From the NCBI GenBank assembly GCA_017428325.1, contig JAFRRA010000006.1:372001-436000 (forward strand): DNA of 64,000 nt. The letters run 5' to 3'. Positions within the stretch are counted from its first letter, which is position 1. The number at the start of each line of letters is the position of its first letter. This DNA comes from Bacteroidales bacterium. Lineage in GTDB: Bacteria > Bacteroidota > Bacteroidia > Bacteroidales > UBA932. The position numbers and the translations under genes are program-made. This document shows positions 60,613 through 64,000 of the stretch, piece by piece. The notes under the pieces were generated by a model that was not told the DNA's origin, did no database searches, and saw only the letters and a list, made by a program, of their open reading frames with translations.

Positions 60613-62982
60613 CTACTTCCTGGTTCTGGCTGTTTTTCTGGCCGGAGCCTTCTTGTTTGTCGCCTCGGTGTTGTCTATAAGGTTCCTGCAGTCTTCCAGG
60701 GTGAAGTCTGCGGCAGGCTTTGCGCCCCGTCCCTTTGGAATCTTGTAGTTGTTTCCCTTGTGTTTTATGTAAGGACCGTACCTTCCGTTGATTATCTGGA
60801 TGTCCTCCTCTGCGAATTCCTTTATCAGGCTCTTTTCCGCAGCCTCCTCTTTGGCCTGGATGAGTTCCATGGCCTGCTCGATGCTGACAGTGTAAGGATC
60901 CTGGCCTTTGGCCAGCGAGAAGAATTTTCCGTCATACTTTATGTATGCGCCGAATCTTCCGATCGCAGAGACAACTGCCTTTCCGTCAATATCTCCCACG
61001 TGTCTAGGAAGCTCGAAGAGTTTCAGCGCCTCCTCCAGGGTGATTGTCTCTATCGACTGGTCTTTCCTCAGCGACGCGAACTGCTTTGCAGGATCTTCGC
61101 CCGCTCCTTTCTGTGCAAGAGGGCCGAACTTGCCAAGCCTTACATATACCGGCTTGCCATCCTTCGGGTCCACTCCCAGTTCCCTTTCGGAATTGACGTG
61201 GGTCTTCTCCTGGTTCTGGGCCTCAACCGTGTGGTGGAAAGGTGAGTAGAAAGCGGAAATAAGGTTTGTCCATCCGAGTTTTCCCTCGGCGATGCGGTCA
61301 AAGTCCTCCTCTATCCTGGCCGTGAAACCATAGTCCATAATTTCCTTGAAATTGTCTTCAAGATAATGTGTCACGACTGTTCCCATATCCTGAGGGAAGA
61401 GCCTGTTCTTCTCGGCTCCCACGGTTTCCTTCACTATGGTTTCCTTTATTGTCCCCGTACCGGCTATGTCTGAAAGACCGTCAAGGGTTATTTTCACGGA
61501 TTCCCTTTTTACGCCCGGCCTGGAATCCTTTACGACATAACCTCTTTTGCTGGTAATGGTCGTGATGGTAGGCGCGTATGTGCTAGGCCTTCCGATTCCG
61601 AGTTCCTCCATTTTCTTTACAAGAGAAGCCTCGGAATAGCGAGGTGGCTTAGGGGCGAATTTCTGCATTGCCTCGATTGAGAGAGCGTCCATCTTCTGAC
61701 CGTTTGCAAGGTCCGGTATCAGCTGGCTCAGAGTCTCTTCTTCTGGCTCGTCATCTCGGCCTTCGATATAAAGTTTCAGGAATCCGTCAAAGAGTATCTG
61801 CTCGCCTTCGCAGATGAATTTCTCCGGGAACTTGTCAGAGGAAATGACAATCGTTGTCCTTTCCACCTTTGCGTCCGCCATCTGTGAGGCAACGGCTCTC
61901 TTCCAGATAAGGTCATAGAGTTTCTTCTCCGCAGGAGTTCCCTCGATTGTCCTGTCGGATGCATATGTCGGGCGGATAGCCTCGTGAGCCTCCTGCGCTC
62001 CCTTTGCGTGGGTATGGAACTGGCGGACCTTGGAGTAGCCTTCTCCGTAGCTTTCTGTTACGGTCTGCTTTATCGTGTTGATTGCCAGAGAGGAAAGATT
62101 GGTTGAGTCTGTTCTCATATAGGTAATCTTTCCGCTTTCGTAAAGGGCCTGTGCAACCCTCATTGTCTGTGACACGGAGAAGCCGAGCTTGCGGCTTGCC
62201 TCCTGCTGAAGGGATGATGTGGTGAATGGAGGAGCCGGATATCTTAAGGCCTCTTTCTTCTCTATGGAACTTATGGAGAAGCGGCAGCCTCCGTTACATT
62301 TCCGGAGGAATTCGAGAGCCTCTTCCCTGGTGGCGAACTTGCCGTCGAGGGTGGCGCTGAGCTTGACTTTTCCGGCCGCTGATTCCGGGTGGAACATTCC
62401 CGTTACCTTGTAGAACGGGGCGGCGGAGAACTGCTGGATTTCCTTCTCCCTGTCTACGATCAGCTTTACAGCCACAGACTGTACCCTTCCCGCTGAAAGG
62501 CCTTTGCCGACCTTTCTCCAGAGTACCGGCGAGAGTTCAAATCCGACAATGCGGTCCAGGACCCTTCTTGCCTGCTGCGCGTTCACCAGGTTCTCGTCCA
62601 CAGAGCGCGGATTCTGGACGGCGTCAAGGATGGCGTTCTTTGTAATCTCGTGGAATACTATTCTCTGAGTGTTTTCCGGTTTCAGGCCCAGACGGTTCTG
62701 AAGATGCCATGCAATAGCCTCTCCCTCACGGTCTTCATCACTTGCAAGATATACTGTCTCGGCCTTGTCAGCCAGGGCCTTAAGTTCTGAAACGACTTTC
62801 TTCTTGTCTGCCGGAACCTGATAGTTTGGCTTGAACCCGTTCTCGATGTCTATGCCCAGAGCCGTCTTTGGCAAATCGCATATATGTCCGAAACTTGATT
62901 TTACGGTGTATCCTTTCCCCAGGAATTTTTCAATAGTCTTGGCTTTTGCCGGAGACTCTACGATGACTAGTTTCTCTCCCAT
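60613..62982 (-). CDS. topA: DNA topoisomerase I
   Basis: 789 residues. Relaxes negative supercoils. The start is the ATG at 62982 (MGEKLVIVESPAKAKTIEKFLG); the frame is open far upstream but that part is antisense to the penicillin-binding protein gene. TOPRIM motif with SDEDREGEAIAWHL (81-94), active tyrosine Y288 in ITYMRTDSTNLS. The C-terminus lacks the four-cysteine zinc ribbons of E. coli TopA and has instead two or three small repeats (VRLGKFGPLAQ, IGRFGAYIKYDGKFFSL, GRYGPYIKHKGNNYKIPKG) and a basic tail. Confidence 0.95.
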   Translation of the reverse strand: MGEKLVIVESPAKAKTIEKFLGKGYTVKSSFGHICDLPKTALGIDIENGFKPNYQVPADKKKVVSELKALADKAETVYLASDEDREGEAIAWHLQNRLGLKPENTQRIVFHEITKNAILDAVQNPRSVDENLVNAQQARRVLDRIVGFELSPVLWRKVGKGLSAGRVQSVAVKLIVDREKEIQQFSAAPFYKVTGMFHPESAAGKVKLSATLDGKFATREEALEFLRKCNGGCRFSISSIEKKEALRYPAPPFTTSSLQQEASRKLGFSVSQTMRVAQALYESGKITYMRTDSTNLSSLAINTIKQTVTESYGEGYSKVRQFHTHAKGAQEAHEAIRPTYASDRTIEGTPAEKKLYDLIWKRAVASQMADAKVERTTIVISSDKFPEKFICEGEQILFDGFLKLYIEGRDDEPEEETLSQLIPDLANGQKMDALSIEAMQKFAPKPPRYSEASLVKKMEELGIGRPSTYAPTITTITSKRGYVVKDSRPGVKRESVKITLDGLSDIAGTGTIKETIVKETVGAEKNRLFPQDMGTVVTHYLEDNFKEIMDYGFTARIEEDFDRIAEGKLGWTNLISAFYSPFHHTVEAQNQEKTHVNSERELGVDPKDGKPVYVRLGKFGPLAQKGAGEDPAKQFASLRKDQSIETITLEEALKLFELPRHVGDIDGKAVVSAIGRFGAYIKYDGKFFSLAKGQDPYTVSIEQAMELIQAKEEAAEKSLIKEFAEEDIQIINGRYGPYIKHKGNNYKIPKGRGAKPAADFTLEDCRNLIDNTEATNKKAPARKTARTRK

Positions 62983-63053
62983 ATTCCCTTCGTTTGTTTT
63001 AATAGAGATGCAAAGTAAATCATTAACTCCCGTTTTTTCCAAATTTTTATTTG

Positions 63054-63061
63054 TATTTTTG
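63054..63061 (+). promoter_or_regulatory. -7 box (TATTTTTG) for the class A PBP gene
   Basis: TAnnTTTG match 20 nt before the ATG at 63082. Confidence 0.45.
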
Positions 63062-63081
63062 TTTTCATAATGTTTTGAAAA

Positions 63082-64000
63082 ATGAAGGTTAAAAATAGGA
63101 AACGTTTTCTCAAGTGGTTGTGGCTCATAGTATTCAGCCCGGTGCTTCTGGTGCTGTTGCTTCTGCTTCTGGTGTGGATGTTTGCGGATATCCCTTCCTT
63201 CGAGGAGCTGGAGGACCCTCAGAGCAACCTCGCCACCCAGATCATCGCCGATGACGGAACTCTGCTGAACACATATCACGTGGAAAACAGGAGCTATTCC
63301 AATTATGAGGAACTGTCGCAGAACCTGAAAAACGCCCTTGTGGCTACAGAGGATGCAAGGTTCTACGAGCACAGCGGTGTGGACGGAAAGAGTCTGGTCA
63401 GAGTTGCGGTAAAGAGTCTCCTTATGGGTAACCGCGCCGAGGGCGGTGGAGGAAGTACGCTCAGCCAGCAGCTTGCAAAGAGTCTTTTCCCAAGAGGTGA
63501 GGGGCACGGGAAACTGAAGCTCATAGCCACCAAGCTCAAGGAGTGGATTACCGCCATCAAGCTTGAGAGGAGCTATACCAAGGAAGAGATAATGAGCATG
63601 TATCTGGATGCCGTTTTCTTTGGCAGGAACGCATACGGAATTAAGAGCGCGTCGTCCACATTCTTCGGGAAGCTTCCAAAGGATCTCACTGTTGAGGAAG
63701 CCGCACTGCTTGTGGGAATGGTGAACAAGCCTACAAAGTACAATCCTGTCCGCAATCCGGAACTTTCCCTTCAGAGGCGCAACCACGTGCTCAAGCAGAT
63801 GAACAAATACGGTTATCTGACAGACGCCCAGTATGACAGCATCGTCAAGATTCCTATCATACTGGCATCCAGGGGAGATGTGGATGTGTCCAATGGCCAG
63901 GCCCCTTATTTCAGGGATATGATCAAGAGGGTGATGAGCGCCAAGGAACCAAAGCGTTCTTCATATGCGAATTACTACGACTATCAGCAGGATTCAATCA
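63082..64000 (+). CDS. class A penicillin-binding protein (PBP1a-like), 5' part only
   Basis: About 306 N-terminal residues are visible; the gene runs off the window. A basic start and one membrane helix (about 10-33) precede the GT51 transglycosylase domain: ATEDARFYEHSGVD (about 90-103) with the catalytic glutamate, GGGGSTLSQQLAKSLF (about 118-133) and KLKEWITAIKLERSYTKEEIMSMYLD in the following helices. The transpeptidase domain would lie downstream. It is divergent from topA and complements the elongasome genes at 51-57 kb. Confidence 0.93.
   Translation, partial: MKVKNRKRFLKWLWLIVFSPVLLVLLLLLLVWMFADIPSFEELEDPQSNLATQIIADDGTLLNTYHVENRSYSNYEELSQNLKNALVATEDARFYEHSGVDGKSLVRVAVKSLLMGNRAEGGGGSTLSQQLAKSLFPRGEGHGKLKLIATKLKEWITAIKLERSYTKEEIMSMYLDAVFFGRNAYGIKSASSTFFGKLPKDLTVEEAALLVGMVNKPTKYNPVRNPELSLQRRNHVLKQMNKYGYLTDAQYDSIVKIPIILASRGDVDVSNGQAPYFRDMIKRVMSAKEPKRSSYANYYDYQQDSI

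Noticed and set aside
60613-62982. Repeated C-terminal segments of TopA as a mobile or CRISPR-like repeat
   Set aside because: They are diverged protein-level repeats (GRFGxYI type) normal for topoisomerase I C-termini, not DNA repeats with spacers.
62983-63786. An N-terminal extension of topA of nearly 270 codons
   Set aside because: It is antisense to the class A PBP gene, whose transglycosylase motifs are clear. TopA proteins begin at MGEKLVIVESPAKAK.

Overview
The window is a gene-dense stretch of chromosome from a member of the Bacteroidota, most likely the order Bacteroidales. The evidence is the gene content (DUF3109, PSP1/RicT-type protein, b558-type SdhC, FatA-like acyl-ACP thioesterase, mmdA-type carboxyltransferase with a separate biotin carrier, the purH-mreBCD-mrdA-rodA order) and the many TAnnTTTG -7 boxes of the Bacteroides primary sigma factor a few to about 70 nt upstream of start codons. 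Genus cannot be decided from the sequence. I see no transposase, phage, plasmid or CRISPR genes. The region is mostly core genome, with a few lineage-specific secreted proteins.

Layout. 1-6.7 kb: tail of an unknown gene, a large MscS channel, kbl (threonine to glycine), thioredoxin, a small outer-membrane barrel and a polyprenyl diphosphate synthase. 6.7-13.7 kb: a minus-strand run (TPR protein, U32 protein, holB, PSP1 protein, trmB, M20 amidohydrolase). 13.8-20 kb: an M16-family protein that has lost its zinc motif, DUF3109, small conserved proteins and hemW. 20-32 kb: a cytochrome b subunit without its partners, pyrH-frr-thioesterase, pgk, a methyltransferase with lgt, two secreted proteins, smpB/miaA and an SGNH hydrolase. 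31-37 kb: gcvP followed by a hemerythrin-LuxR regulator, then the carboxyltransferase and biotin carrier. 37-44 kb: YraN, manC, arginine deiminase, pheS, a TPR protein and a GHL10-type glycosidase. 44.1-44.5 kb: three tRNA genes (Gly-GCC, Leu-GAG, Leu-TAA). 44.6-51 kb: secreted proteins, an esterase, dsbD, purN, acpP and fabF. 51-58.3 kb: the cell-shape operon purH-mreB-mreC-mreD-mrdA-rodA, read right to left. 58.4-64 kb: ispD, an Lrp/AsnC regulator, a degenerate arginase-fold protein, topA and the start of a class A penicillin-binding protein.

Functional links. Envelope building is the main theme: lipoprotein modification (lgt), isoprenoid carrier precursors (ispD, polyprenyl synthase), the elongasome (mre/mrdA/rodA), a bifunctional PBP, fatty acid synthesis (acpP, fabF, thioesterase) and periplasmic thiol chemistry (dsbD). 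Translation and tRNA functions are the second theme (pheS, frr, smpB, miaA, trmB, U32, three tRNAs). Glycine metabolism appears twice (kbl, gcvP). 

The most unusual points are a complete di-iron hemerythrin site fused to a LuxR DNA-binding domain directly behind gcvP, a Cys/His cluster in the middle of GcvP, two pseudoenzymes (M16 and arginase fold), an sdhC without frdA/frdB, and convergent gene ends that almost all touch or overlap with no room for intrinsic terminators.
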